From contig CAKQMB010000002.1 in NCBI GenBank assembly GCA_934254825.1, positions 62,001 to 126,000 on the forward strand: DNA of 64,000 bases. Reading direction: 5' to 3'. The notes under the pieces are model-generated. The model was not told the DNA's origin and did no database searches. It saw only the letters and a list, made by a program, of their open reading frames with translations. The DNA comes from an uncultured Clostridia bacterium. GTDB lineage: Bacteria > Bacillota > Clostridia > Christensenellales > Borkfalkiaceae. Position numbers and translations under genes: made by a program. Below, piece by piece: positions 32,406 through 40,871 of this stretch (its first letter is position 1; every line of letters starts with the position of its first letter).

Positions 32406-33617
32406 ATGGCAATAAAGCTTACTAAAAGGGTTTCCGGCATTGCGGAATCGGCAACGCTCGCAATTTCCGCAAAAGCAAAACAACTCAAAGCCGAGGGGAG
32501 AGACATAGTCAATTTCGGCGTAGGCGAACCCGATTTCAACACGCCCGATTACATAATCGAAGCGGCTTACAAGGCTATGAAGGACGGGCGAACCAAATAT
32601 ACCCCCGCTTCGGGAATAGCCGAGCTTAAAAAAGCAGTTGTCGAGGAGACCGAACGCGCGACGGGGCTTAAATACTCTCCATCGCAGGTCGTTATCGGCG
32701 CGGGCGCGAAACAGCCGCTTTATAACGCTATCGCGGCGACTGTGGAAGAGGGCGACGAAGTGGTTATTCCTTCTCCTTATTGGGTCACTTATCCCGAACT
32801 TGTCAAATACTGCGGCGGAAAGTGTGTTTTTGCCGAAACAAAGCCGCGAAACGGCTATAAAATGACTGCCGAAGAGCTTGAAAGCGTTATAACCGAAAAT
32901 ACTCGCGCGCTTGTTTTAAATTCGCCGAACAATCCCACGGGCGCGGTTTATACGAGAAAAGAACTCGAAGAAATCGCAGGGGTACTCGAAAAACATAAAA
33001 ATATAGTTATTATTTCCGACGAAATTTACAGAAACCTCGTGTATGGAGGCGAAAAACACGTTTCGATTGCCGAGATTTCGGAAGAAATGAAAGAAAGAAC
33101 GATTGTTATCGACGGAATGAGCAAATCCTACGCGATGACGGGTTGGAGACTCGGTTGGGCGATTGCTCCCGAGAACGTGGCAAAGGCGATGACGAGGGCG
33201 CAAAGCCATATAACTTCGAACGTCAATTCGATAACGCAGTACGCTTCTTTGACTGCGCTCACCGACCGCGAAAATTCCGACAAATTTATTTCCGAAATGA
33301 GAGAAACTTTCGCAGAAAGACGGATTCTTGCTACCGAAACTCTGCAAAAAGCGGGCGTAGCTTTCATTAAACCGAACGGCGCGTTTTATGTCCTTGCGGA
33401 CGTTTCCGAAAGTTTCGGAAAGAAGTCTTCAAGCGGAGAAATTATAGAAAATTCGATCGATTTTGCCGACAGACTTTTAACGGAAAGAGGAGTTGCGGTC
33501 GTTCCCGGGGTGGCGTTCGGCGCGGATAATTACGTCAGAATTTCTTACGCGCTCGGATCAGACTCCATAAAAAAAGGGATCGAAATCTTAGGCGAATTTT
33601 TAAAAAATTGCAAATAA
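32406..33617 (+). CDS. aspB: Class I aminotransferase, aspartate aminotransferase type
   Basis: 403 residues from ATG 32406, chosen because GAGGTGG precedes it; a GTG at 32397 overlaps that site. PLP enzyme that moves the amino group between aspartate and 2-oxoglutarate. Family blocks FGVGEPDFNTPDYI, PYWVTYPELVK, LNSPNNPTGAVY, ISDEIYRNLVYGG, and the PLP lysine in GMSKSYAMTGWRLGW are present. It resembles Bacillus AspB over the whole length; substrate may also include aromatic or prephenate-type acids. fhs begins 17 bp downstream, so the two probably share a transcript. Confidence 0.88.
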   Translation: MAIKLTKRVSGIAESATLAISAKAKQLKAEGRDIVNFGVGEPDFNTPDYIIEAAYKAMKDGRTKYTPASGIAELKKAVVEETERATGLKYSPSQVVIGAGAKQPLYNAIAATVEEGDEVVIPSPYWVTYPELVKYCGGKCVFAETKPRNGYKMTAEELESVITENTRALVLNSPNNPTGAVYTRKELEEIAGVLEKHKNIVIISDEIYRNLVYGGEKHVSIAEISEEMKERTIVIDGMSKSYAMTGWRLGWAIAPENVAKAMTRAQSHITSNVNSITQYASLTALTDRENSDKFISEMRETFAERRILATETLQKAGVAFIKPNGAFYVLADVSESFGKKSSSGEIIENSIDFADRLLTERGVAVVPGVAFGADNYVRISYALGSDSIKKGIEILGEFLKNCK

Positions 33618-33634
33618 CAAACGGGGAGAAATAA

Positions 33635-35302
33635 ATGAAAACGGATATCGAAATAGCTCGCGAATGCGAAATGAAAAATATCTCCGAAATTGCCGCGAAG
33701 TGCGGAATAGAGGAAAAATACGTTGAAAATTACGGAAAATACAAGGCGAAAATCGACCTTGAATACTTAAAAACCGATAAGCAGAACGGTAAACTTGTTC
33801 TTGTTACGGCGATAACCCCTACCCCCGCGGGCGAGGGGAAGACCACGACTTCGATAGGGCTTGCGGACGGACTTAAAAGAATAGGCGAAAACGTTGCGCT
33901 TGCGCTTCGCGAACCGTCGCTCGGACCCGTTTTCGGGATAAAAGGCGGCGCGGCGGGCGGCGGATATGCGCAAGTCGTTCCTATGGAAGACATAAACCTG
34001 CATTTTACGGGCGATTTTCACGCAATAGGCGCGGCGAACAACCTTCTTGCCGCAATGATCGATAACCATATTCAGCAAGGCAACGAACTCGGGTTAGACG
34101 TCAGAAAAATAACCTGGAAAAGGTGCGTCGATATGAACGACCGCCAGCTCAGATTTATCGTCGACGGTCTCGGCGGAAAGGCGAACGGCACGCCGAGAGA
34201 GGACGGGTTCGATATAACCGTCGCTTCCGAGGTTATGGCTGTTTTGTGCCTTGCGGACTCGATCGCCGATTTAAAAGAAAAATTATCGAAAATTATCGTC
34301 GGCTATACTTACGACGACAAACCCGTTACGGCGGGCGATTTAAAAGCCGCGGGAGCGATGACCGCGCTTTTAAAGGACGCTTTGAAGCCTAATCTCGTGC
34401 AGACGCTCGAAGGTACGCCCGCGTTCGTTCACGGCGGACCGTTTGCGAATATCGCGCACGGTTGCAACTCCGTTCTCGCGACAAAACTCGCGCTTAAAAC
34501 AGCGGATTACGTCGTTACGGAAGCCGGTTTCGGCGCGGATCTCGGAGCGGAGAAATTCCTCGATATCAAGTGCAGAAAAGCGGGATTGAAGCCTTCCGCC
34601 GCGGTAATCGTGGCGACGGTGCGCGCGCTCAAAATGCACGGCGGACTTGCGAAAAACGAACTTGGCGAGGAAAATATTTCCGCGCTCGAAAAGGGCGTTC
34701 CGAACCTTTTAAGGCACGTTTCCAACATTAAAAACGTTTATAAAATTCCGTGCGTGGTGGCGATAAACCGCTTCCCGACGGATACCGACGGGGAAATAAA
34801 TTTCATTATCGAAAAATGCAAAAGTCTCGGCGTGAACGTAGTTTTGTCGACAGTGTTTGCCGAGGGCGGAAAGGGCGGCGAAGCTCTTGCCCGCGAGGTT
34901 AAACGCCTTTGCGAAGAGGAGAAATGCGATTTCGCTTTCGCGTATGGGGACGACGAGAGCATAAGCGGAAAAATCGAATCGATCGTGAAGAAAATTTACG
35001 GCGGAGACGGCGTAGTGTTCGCTCCGCAGGCGAAAAAACAAATCGAAAGGCTTAACGAACTCGGATTTTCGCGTCTGCCCGTGTGCATTGCGAAAACTCA
35101 GTACAGTTTCTCGGACAATCCGTCGCTTCTCGGCGCGCCGAGCGGCTTCAAAGTTACTGTAAGAAACGTTAAAGTTGCCGCGGGCGCGGGATTTATCGTC
35201 GTTTTAACGGGCGATATTATGACTATGCCGGGGCTTCCGAAAAAACCTGCCGCCGAAAATATCGACGTAAACGAAAAGGGCGAAATAGTCGGCTTGTTCT
35301 GA
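33635..35302 (+). CDS. fhs: Formate-tetrahydrofolate ligase
   Basis: 555 residues, standard length. Makes 10-formyl-THF from formate, THF and ATP, so it can draw on formate from PflB. The phosphate-binding TPTPAGEGKTTTSIGLADG (residues about 61-79), PSLGPVFGIKGGAAGGGYAQ (residues about 93-112), ITWKRCVDMNDRQLR and TGDIMTMPGLPKKPAA near the C-terminus are intact. GGGGAGA lies before ATG 33635. No other Wood-Ljungdahl genes are nearby. Confidence 0.97.
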   Translation: MKTDIEIARECEMKNISEIAAKCGIEEKYVENYGKYKAKIDLEYLKTDKQNGKLVLVTAITPTPAGEGKTTTSIGLADGLKRIGENVALALREPSLGPVFGIKGGAAGGGYAQVVPMEDINLHFTGDFHAIGAANNLLAAMIDNHIQQGNELGLDVRKITWKRCVDMNDRQLRFIVDGLGGKANGTPREDGFDITVASEVMAVLCLADSIADLKEKLSKIIVGYTYDDKPVTAGDLKAAGAMTALLKDALKPNLVQTLEGTPAFVHGGPFANIAHGCNSVLATKLALKTADYVVTEAGFGADLGAEKFLDIKCRKAGLKPSAAVIVATVRALKMHGGLAKNELGEENISALEKGVPNLLRHVSNIKNVYKIPCVVAINRFPTDTDGEINFIIEKCKSLGVNVVLSTVFAEGGKGGEALAREVKRLCEEEKCDFAFAYGDDESISGKIESIVKKIYGGDGVVFAPQAKKQIERLNELGFSRLPVCIAKTQYSFSDNPSLLGAPSGFKVTVRNVKVAAGAGFIVVLTGDIMTMPGLPKKPAAENIDVNEKGEIVGLF

Positions 35303-35469
35303 TTTTTCGGGCGTAAGACGTTCGCTTTCCGATGGTTTTTCCGTGCGTGCCGGACAAGATCTGTATTTTCCATGGCTGGCATCTGAAAGCAAAAAATGTC
35401 AGGAAATCTTTTTTCGGACGGTGTATAATACATTCACTGACGCACGGAGACATTATTCTTGTTTGGCAT

Positions 35470-36339
35470 ATGGATTACGTTAAAAGTTTTCAGATAGCGA
35501 TAGATTATATCGAGGACAATCTCAAAGACGAAATAGATTATTCCGAGGCGGCGAAAAAAGCCTACCTCTCGGAATTTCATTTTCAGAAATTGTTTTTGGT
35601 ACTTACGGGTTACACTTTGGGCGATTATATTCGCCGAAGAAGGCTTACGCTTGCCGCCGACGAGCTTCGTAACGAAAAGAAAAAAGTGATAGACGTCGCG
35701 CTTGACTTTAATTACGAATCGCCCGAAAGCTTTACGCGAGCCTTTACGAAATTTCACGGCGTAACCCCGCAGGAAGCTAAAAAAGGCGCGAAAACCAAAT
35801 CTTTTTCCAAACTCTCCGTAAAAATTACCGTCAGCGGAGGTAGTTTAATGGATTATAAAATAGTAACGCTCGGCGATCTTAAACTTGTTTGCAGAAGAGA
35901 CCGCTTCTTGAAACAGCAGGAAATGACTGCGGTCGAGATTTCAAAGTTCTGGGCAAAATGCAAAAAAGAGGGGTATACGGATAAAATTATCGCGAAAATA
36001 CCTAAGGAAAACCCCACGTTCGGCGGACTTCTCGGCATAAGCTTTTCCGCGGAGGGCAAGGACAGCGAGTCTTTCCCGTACGCAATCGCCACCGAATATC
36101 GAGGCGGTGAAGTGGAAGATGGTCTCGAAGTTATCGATCTTCCCGCGGCTAAGTATGCCGTATTTACCGCAAAAGGCAAAATGCCCGAAGCTTTTGTCGA
36201 AACCTATTCGAGAATTTGCAAGGAATTTTTCGTTCAGAGCGGTTACGAATACGCAAACGGCGCGGAAATAGAGGTTTATCCCTCGGACGATACTTTAAAT
36301 CCCGATTTTACTTGCGAAATCTGGGTTGCGGTAAAGTAA
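35470..36339 (+). CDS. AraC-family regulator with GyrI-like effector domain
   Basis: 289 residues from ATG 35470. Residues 1-100 form the double helix-turn-helix of AraC proteins (IDYSEAAKKAYLSEFHFQKL, then IDVALDFNYESPESFTRAFT and FHGVTPQEAKK). Residues about 125-289 are a GyrI/SOUL-like small-molecule domain (YKIVTLGDLKLVCRRDRF, VIDLPAAKYAVFTAKG, PDFTCEIWVAV). This two-domain layout is typical of Rob/BmrR-like multidrug-sensing activators. The start lacks a close ribosome binding site (nearest GGAG is ~20 nt up) so it could be shifted. TATAAT at 35424-35429 lacks a clear -35. Confidence 0.85.
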   Translation: MDYVKSFQIAIDYIEDNLKDEIDYSEAAKKAYLSEFHFQKLFLVLTGYTLGDYIRRRRLTLAADELRNEKKKVIDVALDFNYESPESFTRAFTKFHGVTPQEAKKGAKTKSFSKLSVKITVSGGSLMDYKIVTLGDLKLVCRRDRFLKQQEMTAVEISKFWAKCKKEGYTDKIIAKIPKENPTFGGLLGISFSAEGKDSESFPYAIATEYRGGEVEDGLEVIDLPAAKYAVFTAKGKMPEAFVETYSRICKEFFVQSGYEYANGAEIEVYPSDDTLNPDFTCEIWVAVK

Positions 36340-36371
36340 TCGGAAAAATACAAAAAGTTGTAAGAAATATC

Positions 36372-36418
36372 AAAAAGGTTGCAAATCTATCCCGAAAGAT
36401 AGAAATGCAACCTTTTTC
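36372..36418 (+). terminator. Rho-independent terminator
   Basis: AAAAAGGTTGCA (36372-36383) pairs with TGCAACCTTTTT (36406-36417), with an inner CTATC/GATAG stem. Confidence 0.88.
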
Positions 36419-36485
36419 AGTGCCGAAAACGTTTTTTAAAGGGTTCTCCTTACATTTTAAAGCGAGAAATTTATTCGGAAAGAAA

Positions 36486-36580
36486 ATACCGCGTAGCGGC
36501 TGATGCGGTGGGAAGAAGCGGAAAAGCAAATCGCTTGCCACTCATCCGTCGGCTTCGCCGCCACCTTCGCCCCCTTTAAG
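36486..36580. repeat. REP-like composite element (halves A and B)
   Basis: Half A at 36489-36512 (TACCGCGTAGCGGCTGATG) and half B at 36538-36578 (CACTCATCCGTCGGCTTCGC) in the same order and spacing as the element at 17113-17230. The 473-bp gene-free spacer 36340-36812 holds only this, a terminator and the left direct repeat of the NUDIX segment. Confidence 0.6.
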
Positions 36581-36693
36581 TTGTGTTGTGATTTAAAGCG
36601 TTATATAAAGGCGAAGGCTTTATCTTTCGCTATATTGCGTCCGAAAAAATAAAATCGAAATCATTTGACCATGATTTCGATTGATTGGCTATA

Positions 36694-36745
36694 TTTGATT
36701 AAGCGGGAAAAGTGCCGCTATAAGTCGATTATCTGTATAAAACAA
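36694..36745 (+). repeat. Left direct repeat flanking the NUDIX gene
   Basis: TTTGATTAAGC, a variable block, then CTATAAGTCGATTATC and TGTATAAAACAA. It aligns without gaps to 37330-37381 (offset 636) with about six mismatches in 52 bp; 28 bases at the right end are identical. Confidence 0.85.
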
Positions 36746-36812
36746 GCCAAAAAGACAGCTCGTTTGCTTTGCCTGAAAACACGCAGATCGCGGCGCTTTG
36801 GCAAGGCGTATA

Positions 36813-37295
36813 TTATTTGGGGTCGGCTACCGTAGTAAAATGCTTTACTGTATTTGTCGGGTTCTTCAATTCGGTTCTGAAAAATTCCGGATACATCTTA
36901 ACGTCCTCATCGAGCGAGACCCATATAAGGTGTCCTTTGCCGTTATCTTCCGTGAAGCTTTCGCTGATCGGAGTAAAATTTTCAGGCACTTTCATATAAA
37001 AGAAAAACGAAATCTCATAAATCGGCTTATTCAGATTGGAAGGTTCGTCGCCATAGAAATAGTTTTCATGTACAAAGCCGAGACGGTCAATTTCCATTTT
37101 AACGCCCGTTTCTTCAAACACTTCGCGAACAACAGCCTCTTTTGCGGTTTCGCCGAATTTTATTCTGCCGCCAACGGAATAGAGATAGTCTCTGTCATTG
37201 CCAACCATCAGGAGCTTCCCGTCTTTCATAATGATTGCACCGGCGCGAATATTCAAAATCCCGTCGTCACAGACTACGCACATATCTTTATTCAT
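36813..37295 (-). CDS. NUDIX hydrolase
   Basis: 160 residues. Complete NUDIX box G43RIKFGE...R57EVFEETG (GX5EX7REUXEEXGU), so it should hydrolyse a nucleoside diphosphate linked to another group with Mg2+; substrate not predictable. GGAG lies before the ATG at 37295. Codon and base use differ from neighbouring genes, and the gene sits alone between two ~52-bp direct repeats (36694-36745 and 37330-37381), which suggests a separately acquired cassette. No terminator is evident for it, and the promoter may come from the repeat on its right. Confidence 0.9.
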   Translation of the reverse strand: MNKDMCVVCDDGILNIRAGAIIMKDGKLLMVGNDRDYLYSVGGRIKFGETAKEAVVREVFEETGVKMEIDRLGFVHENYFYGDEPSNLNKPIYEISFFFYMKVPENFTPISESFTEDNGKGHLIWVSLDEDVKMYPEFFRTELKNPTNTVKHFTTVADPK

Positions 37296-37329
37296 TGTTT
37301 TTTCTCCGTTTTGTTGCCGCGTCGAGTTT

Positions 37330-37381
37330 TTTGATTAAGCAACAAAAGCGCTCCTATAAGTCGATTATCTGTATAAAACAA
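37330..37381 (+). repeat. Right direct repeat flanking the NUDIX gene
   Basis: Second copy of the 36694-36745 sequence. Its core CTATAAGTCGATTATC (37354-37369) also belongs to a wider dispersed family (471-490 inverted, 40017-40037, 49148-49168). Confidence 0.85.
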
Positions 37382-37418
37382 AGCCGAAACGATAACCCGT
37401 TTATCGGGGTTTACGGAT

Positions 37419-38138
37419 TTATAAACCCTCGAAACGACGGTTCGCGGAGTTTAAAATCTTTTCCAGCCTTTCGTCCATGCGATAACTGTAAACTTCGTTT
37501 CCGCCGACGATAACGTGGTCGTAAAGTTTAACGCCGTTAAGCGCGAAAAGCATTGCGAGTTTTTCGGTTGCCAAATCGTCCGCGCGCGACGGCGAAGGAT
37601 TTCCCGACGGATGATTGTGCGCGATAACAACCGCGCTTATCTTCGGGTTTACGAGCGATTTAACGAACGGAACAGTATCCACGCTCACGCTGTTTTCGCT
37701 GTCGTCCGTGTAAACTTTACGCATGATGATCTTATCCGATTTGGAAAGGAAAATCGCGCAGAAACGTTCGGTGTCCAAAGAGCCTAAAACTTTAAGAAAA
37801 TAGGATTTGCATTTCTCGAAGTTGTAAATTTTCTGTTGTTCTTCCTCTTCGGTCGCGATAAGGTCGAGCGCTCTGCCCAAAACGGTGAGATAAGTCGCCG
37901 CAGACGGACCGATACCGTCGATTTCCGCGATGTCTGCCGCGTCGGCGTGCAGAACCTGCGTCAACGAGCCGTATTTGTCGATAAGTTTGTGCGCGATCGG
38001 GTTTACGTTGCACCGCGGTATCGCGTAAAACAACAAAAGCTCTAAAAGTTCGTGTTTGGAAAACCCTTTCGGGTCCTTGTCAAATCTTTCCCGTAATCTT
38101 TGTCTGTGATCCTTGTGTAAATCTTTATCCATAATCAT
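37419..38138 (-). CDS. radC: RadC-family JAB/MPN domain protein
   Basis: 239 residues. N-terminal helix-hairpin-helix-like part (LTQVLHADAADIAEIDGIGP) and a C-terminal JAB metalloprotease-fold domain with the zinc motif AHNHPSGNPSPSRAD (HxHx7D). The family name refers to DNA repair, but the activity is not established. The start (ATG 38138 or the third codon) has no ribosome binding site. It lies 24 bp behind the XRE membrane regulator gene on the same strand, so the two are likely one operon. Confidence 0.92.
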   Translation of the reverse strand: MIMDKDLHKDHRQRLRERFDKDPKGFSKHELLELLLFYAIPRCNVNPIAHKLIDKYGSLTQVLHADAADIAEIDGIGPSAATYLTVLGRALDLIATEEEEQQKIYNFEKCKSYFLKVLGSLDTERFCAIFLSKSDKIIMRKVYTDDSENSVSVDTVPFVKSLVNPKISAVVIAHNHPSGNPSPSRADDLATEKLAMLFALNGVKLYDHVIVGGNEVYSYRMDERLEKILNSANRRFEGL

Positions 38139-38162
38139 TACTCAAAAGAAATTGTCGGTGTT

Positions 38163-38831
38163 TTATTCGTCGGTTTGTTCTTTTTCGTTATTTTTAGGTT
38201 TAAGCATATTTACCGGAATTTTGATTTTATAACTCATCATAGCGACTATTTCGGCGGGTATTCCGAGAACGAATACGAGCGGGAATATCCTTCCGCAGAG
38301 CATAATTATCAAAAATGCGTCTAAAAGTAAAGTCCAGATGAGTGCGGAAACGGCGGCGAAGCTAACGCTCTTTTTTGCCCATAATCCGCTGAATACCACC
38401 GCCACGACGGAAACCGCGGGGAGCGGCATCGCATAGCAGAACATCGCGTTCCGCCAAAAAGACGGCATCGCGCCTTGCAGGGCTATAAAAACGATCGTTT
38501 CCACAATGAGAATTGCTACGAAAGTGATTGCGGCGACGAGCATTCTGTTCTTCTTTTTTATTGCGGAAGCATAAGACGTCTGTTCCTTCGCGACTTCTTC
38601 GTTTTTGTGTTCCGTAACCAAAAAATCGATACTCACGCCGAAAAGTCGAGCCAAAGACAGCAGAACGGAAACGTCGGGAATAGATTCTCCGCGCTCCCAT
38701 TTCGAAACCGCCTTGTCCGAATAGTTTATTTTTTCGGCAAGCTCGATCTGCGTGAGCTTCATCTGCTTGCGGAGCATTATTAAATTTCTGGCAAATATTA
38801 TCTTTAAATCTTCCATACTTTCAAAATCCAC
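38163..38831 (-). CDS. XRE-family regulator with four membrane helices
   Basis: 222 residues from a GTG at 38831 (an in-frame ATG at 38816 is the alternative). Helix-turn-helix at residues about 15-70 (LTQIELAEKINYSDKAVSKW, then ERGESIPDVSVLLSLARLF). The C-terminal half has about four hydrophobic helices (MLVAAITFVAILIVETIVFI, PAVSVVAVVFSGLW, AVSALIWTLLLDAFLIIML, FPLVFVLGIPAEIVAMM). Same layout as the protein encoded at 10248-11108. Upstream of radC in one operon. Membrane tethering suggests it senses envelope state; inference only. Confidence 0.85.
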   Translation of the reverse strand: MDFESMEDLKIIFARNLIMLRKQMKLTQIELAEKINYSDKAVSKWERGESIPDVSVLLSLARLFGVSIDFLVTEHKNEEVAKEQTSYASAIKKKNRMLVAAITFVAILIVETIVFIALQGAMPSFWRNAMFCYAMPLPAVSVVAVVFSGLWAKKSVSFAAVSALIWTLLLDAFLIIMLCGRIFPLVFVLGIPAEIVAMMSYKIKIPVNMLKPKNNEKEQTDE

Positions 38832-38841
38832 AATCGAACAT

Positions 38842-38870
38842 ATTCTACCATAGATTTATGTAAAAATCAA
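38842..38870 (-). promoter_or_regulatory. Promoter of the XRE-radC operon
   Basis: On the minus strand TTGATT (38865-38870), 17 bp, TAGAAT (38842-38847), ten bases before the GTG start. GGTAGAATAT around the -10 is repeated about 48 bp upstream (38890-38900), a possible operator pair. Confidence 0.6.
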
Positions 38871-39086
38871 ACGATTAAAATAAAAATTTCGTTATATTCT
38901 ACCGTGAGTAGAGTCGAATTTTAAATTATCTACTTTGCGAAAATCATTCGTATATGCCGAAAACGGCGAAGTAGGTTGAGTTTTCCCGTGTTTCGGGATA
39001 TACTTTTTCGTGAAAGGCGAGATCGGGCGTCGTAAAACAAAAGCGTGACCGACGGCGTTTTTATATCGGAATAAAGGAGACGAAAA

Positions 39087-39779
39087 ATGGAAGCGATAAA
39101 GAAAAGAATAACGGTTTTCGGCGACTCTATCGGTAAAGGCATAATAACCGAGGGCGGAAAAATCGAGTTTCTTCCCACTTGCGCGATAAAGCTTTACGAA
39201 GACGAGTATCATATAAAAATAGAAAATCTTTCGGCTTACGGAAACTCGCTCAAAAGGCTTTGCGAGCGCGGAAAAGTGGATAAATATATCGCCTCGCTCG
39301 ACAGTTCCGTTAAAAACGTCGCGGTTATCGAACTTGGCGGAAACGACGCCGATTTCGACTGGAAAAGCGTTGCCGCCGACCCATTCAAAGACCATAATTC
39401 CAAAACGGACATAGAGGAGTTTTCCGCGCTTTACAAAGAAACTCTGGATAAACTTTTGTCTGCGGGGGTAGAGGTCGTTCCGTGTACGCTTCCGCCCGTC
39501 TGCTCGGAAAGGTATTTCGACGAGGTTATAACAAGGCTTGCGGACGGAGACAGGGTTATGCAGTTTTTCAAAGGCGACGCGAATACTATTTACCGTCATC
39601 AGGAAATGTTCAATAACGAGGTTATTAAAAATTCGTTTTACAAAGGGCTTAACGTGATCGATTTAAGACAGCGGTTTTTAAGCAGAAACGATTTCGGTTC
39701 GCTTATGTGCAAGGACGGAATTCACCCCAACGAAGAGGGGCAGAGGGAAATTTTTTACGCCGCCGCGAAAATGGCATAA
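39087..39779 (+). CDS. SGNH/GDSL-family hydrolase
   Basis: 230 residues. Block I FGDSIGKG with Ser14, block III ELGGNDADF, and block V DGIHPNEEG with the Asp-His pair give a complete SGNH catalytic set, so a lipase/esterase or acyl-carbohydrate hydrolase is expected. No signal peptide, so it acts in the cytosol. AAAGGAGA precedes ATG 39087. Stands alone between the divergent XRE gene and a terminator. Confidence 0.88.
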   Translation: MEAIKKRITVFGDSIGKGIITEGGKIEFLPTCAIKLYEDEYHIKIENLSAYGNSLKRLCERGKVDKYIASLDSSVKNVAVIELGGNDADFDWKSVAADPFKDHNSKTDIEEFSALYKETLDKLLSAGVEVVPCTLPPVCSERYFDEVITRLADGDRVMQFFKGDANTIYRHQEMFNNEVIKNSFYKGLNVIDLRQRFLSRNDFGSLMCKDGIHPNEEGQREIFYAAAKMA

Positions 39780-40016
39780 TAAGAAAACGCCCTCATTAAG
39801 TTTAAGCGGCGCAAAAATTGTAAAATCGGCGTTAAACTCACTTATAATACGGCAAGTATGATTGCGTTCGTTTGCTTTGATTTTCCTGAATTTATCGCCG
39901 TTAAAATGCAAAGCATCTTAAAGTCGTATTTTTCAGGCGGTTCCGACAGACGGCTTCGGAGGAGGATTTCGACGGGGGATTTCGGCGAACGGTTTCGACG
40001 ATCGGATCGCAAAAAC

Positions 40017-40037
40017 GGGGCTATAAGTCGATTATCG
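40017..40037 (+). repeat. Dispersed 16-21 bp repeat, CTATAAGTCGATTATC family
   Basis: GGGGCTATAAGTCGATTATCG, identical over 21 bp to 49148-49168 inside rqcH. It lies in the 408-bp spacer after the SGNH gene; that spacer also holds a GA-rich low-complexity tract and a terminator, and no gene I can support. Confidence 0.75.
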
Positions 40038-40070
40038 CAATATTTTGAAGTAAAGTACAAATAAAAAACG

Positions 40071-40120
40071 GGCGGGGTACGGGAATTTAATTGCTGAATT
40101 CCCATACCCCGCCTTTAATA
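40071..40120. terminator. Bidirectional terminator
   Basis: GGCGGGGTACGGGAATT (40071-40087) pairs with GAATTCCCATACCCCGCC (40095-40112, one G-T pair), flanked by an A-run and a T-rich run. Serves the minus-strand gene at 40188. Confidence 0.85.
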
Positions 40121-40187
40121 TTTAAACTTTCTACCTTGATTTTAGTATTTTATGCCGCATTATGCCGCGTTTTTAGTCGAAACAAAA

Positions 40188-40646
40188 TTATTTGCTTTCG
40201 CTGTCGGTCTGCTCGTAAGAAACTTTGCGGTTGAGCTTTATTATCTCCGAACAGAAATCGTCGAATTTATCGGGGGAAATTATCACGTTCAAAGTGCTTT
40301 CGTCGTTGAAAACGATAACGAGCGTGTTATTCCGAACGTTCTTTACGAGCGAGTCGATTTCGCTTATTTTGTATTTATCGGATAAAAATCCGAAAGCGAC
40401 CTTGATTTCGTTGTCTTTCACGAGATAATAGGAAGAAATTATCGCCGCCGTCGTGAATGCCGCGAAAACTACGGGGAGAACGAGACATAAAGCAATGCTT
40501 ATATAATCGTAAACGGTAAGCCCCAGAGAGTTTCCGACGGAAACGGCAAGTCTGTAAAGGTTCCAGACAAAACATACGACGGACAGAGCGTAAATCGCGC
40601 CGAAAATCCAGTAAAGATAGCTTTTATATTTATATTTGAATTTCAT
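40188..40646 (-). CDS. Small membrane protein with PH-like domain
   Basis: 152 residues from ATG 40646, chosen for AAAGGA upstream. Two membrane helices (YWIFGAIYALSVVCFVWNLY; ISIALCLVLPVVFAAFTTAA) are followed by a cytosolic beta-rich domain (YYLVKDNEIKVAFGFLSDKY, then ISEIDSLVKN) that resembles bacterial PH (bPH/YcxB) domains. Function unknown. Its promoter lies 120 bp upstream, and the leader carries two stem-loops. Confidence 0.7.
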   Translation of the reverse strand: MKFKYKYKSYLYWIFGAIYALSVVCFVWNLYRLAVSVGNSLGLTVYDYISIALCLVLPVVFAAFTTAAIISSYYLVKDNEIKVAFGFLSDKYKISEIDSLVKNVRNNTLVIVFNDESTLNVIISPDKFDDFCSEIIKLNRKVSYEQTDSESK

Positions 40647-40665
40647 TTTCACTTTTCCTTTATTT

Positions 40666-40733
40666 AGCCGTAGATGATTATGTCCGAGCGCAATCACCTA
40701 CGGCTGCCCGAGGGAGATTACGTCCGGGGCGAT
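40666..40733 (-). repeat. Two stem-loops in the leader, one repeated beyond the ABC-F gene
   Basis: AGCCGTAG (40666-40673) pairs with CTACGGCT (40698-40705). The right arm region CGAGCGCAATCACCTACGGCT (40685-40705) recurs with three changes at 42598-42618, on the other side of the ABC-F gene. A second hairpin, GGGAGAT...ATCTCCC, lies at about 40711-40737. Confidence 0.6.
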
Positions 40734-40769
40734 CTCCCGCGGGCGGTCGATTGGCTATATTATGCTTTT

Positions 40770-40797
40770 ATTATATCGTAAATTGAAAAAAAGTCAA
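40770..40797 (-). promoter_or_regulatory. Promoter of the PH-like gene
   Basis: On the minus strand TTGACT (40792-40797), 16 bp, TATAAT (40770-40775). Confidence 0.75.
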
Positions 40798-40836
40798 GCC
40801 GATAGAGTTTGACAAGGGTAAACATAGTTAAATAAT

Positions 40837-40865
40837 TTGCTAAATTTGTCGGCGTGTGTTAAAAT
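40837..40865 (+). promoter_or_regulatory. Promoter of the ABC-F gene, -10 six bases from ATG
   Basis: TTGCTA (40837-40842), 17 bp, TAAAAT (40860-40865), then six bases (ATCGGT) and ATG 40872. No ribosome binding site fits in between, so a leaderless mRNA is predicted. Confidence 0.65.
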
Positions 40866-40871
40866 ATCGGT

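Noticed and set aside
39858..40064. 68-codon open frame after the SGNH gene, preceded by a TATAAT nine bases before its ATG
   Set aside because: Arg/Gly low-complexity sequence from a GA-rich tract, ends in the dispersed repeat, and has only a poor -35. Not listed as a gene, although the repeat is in the same frame as in rqcH.
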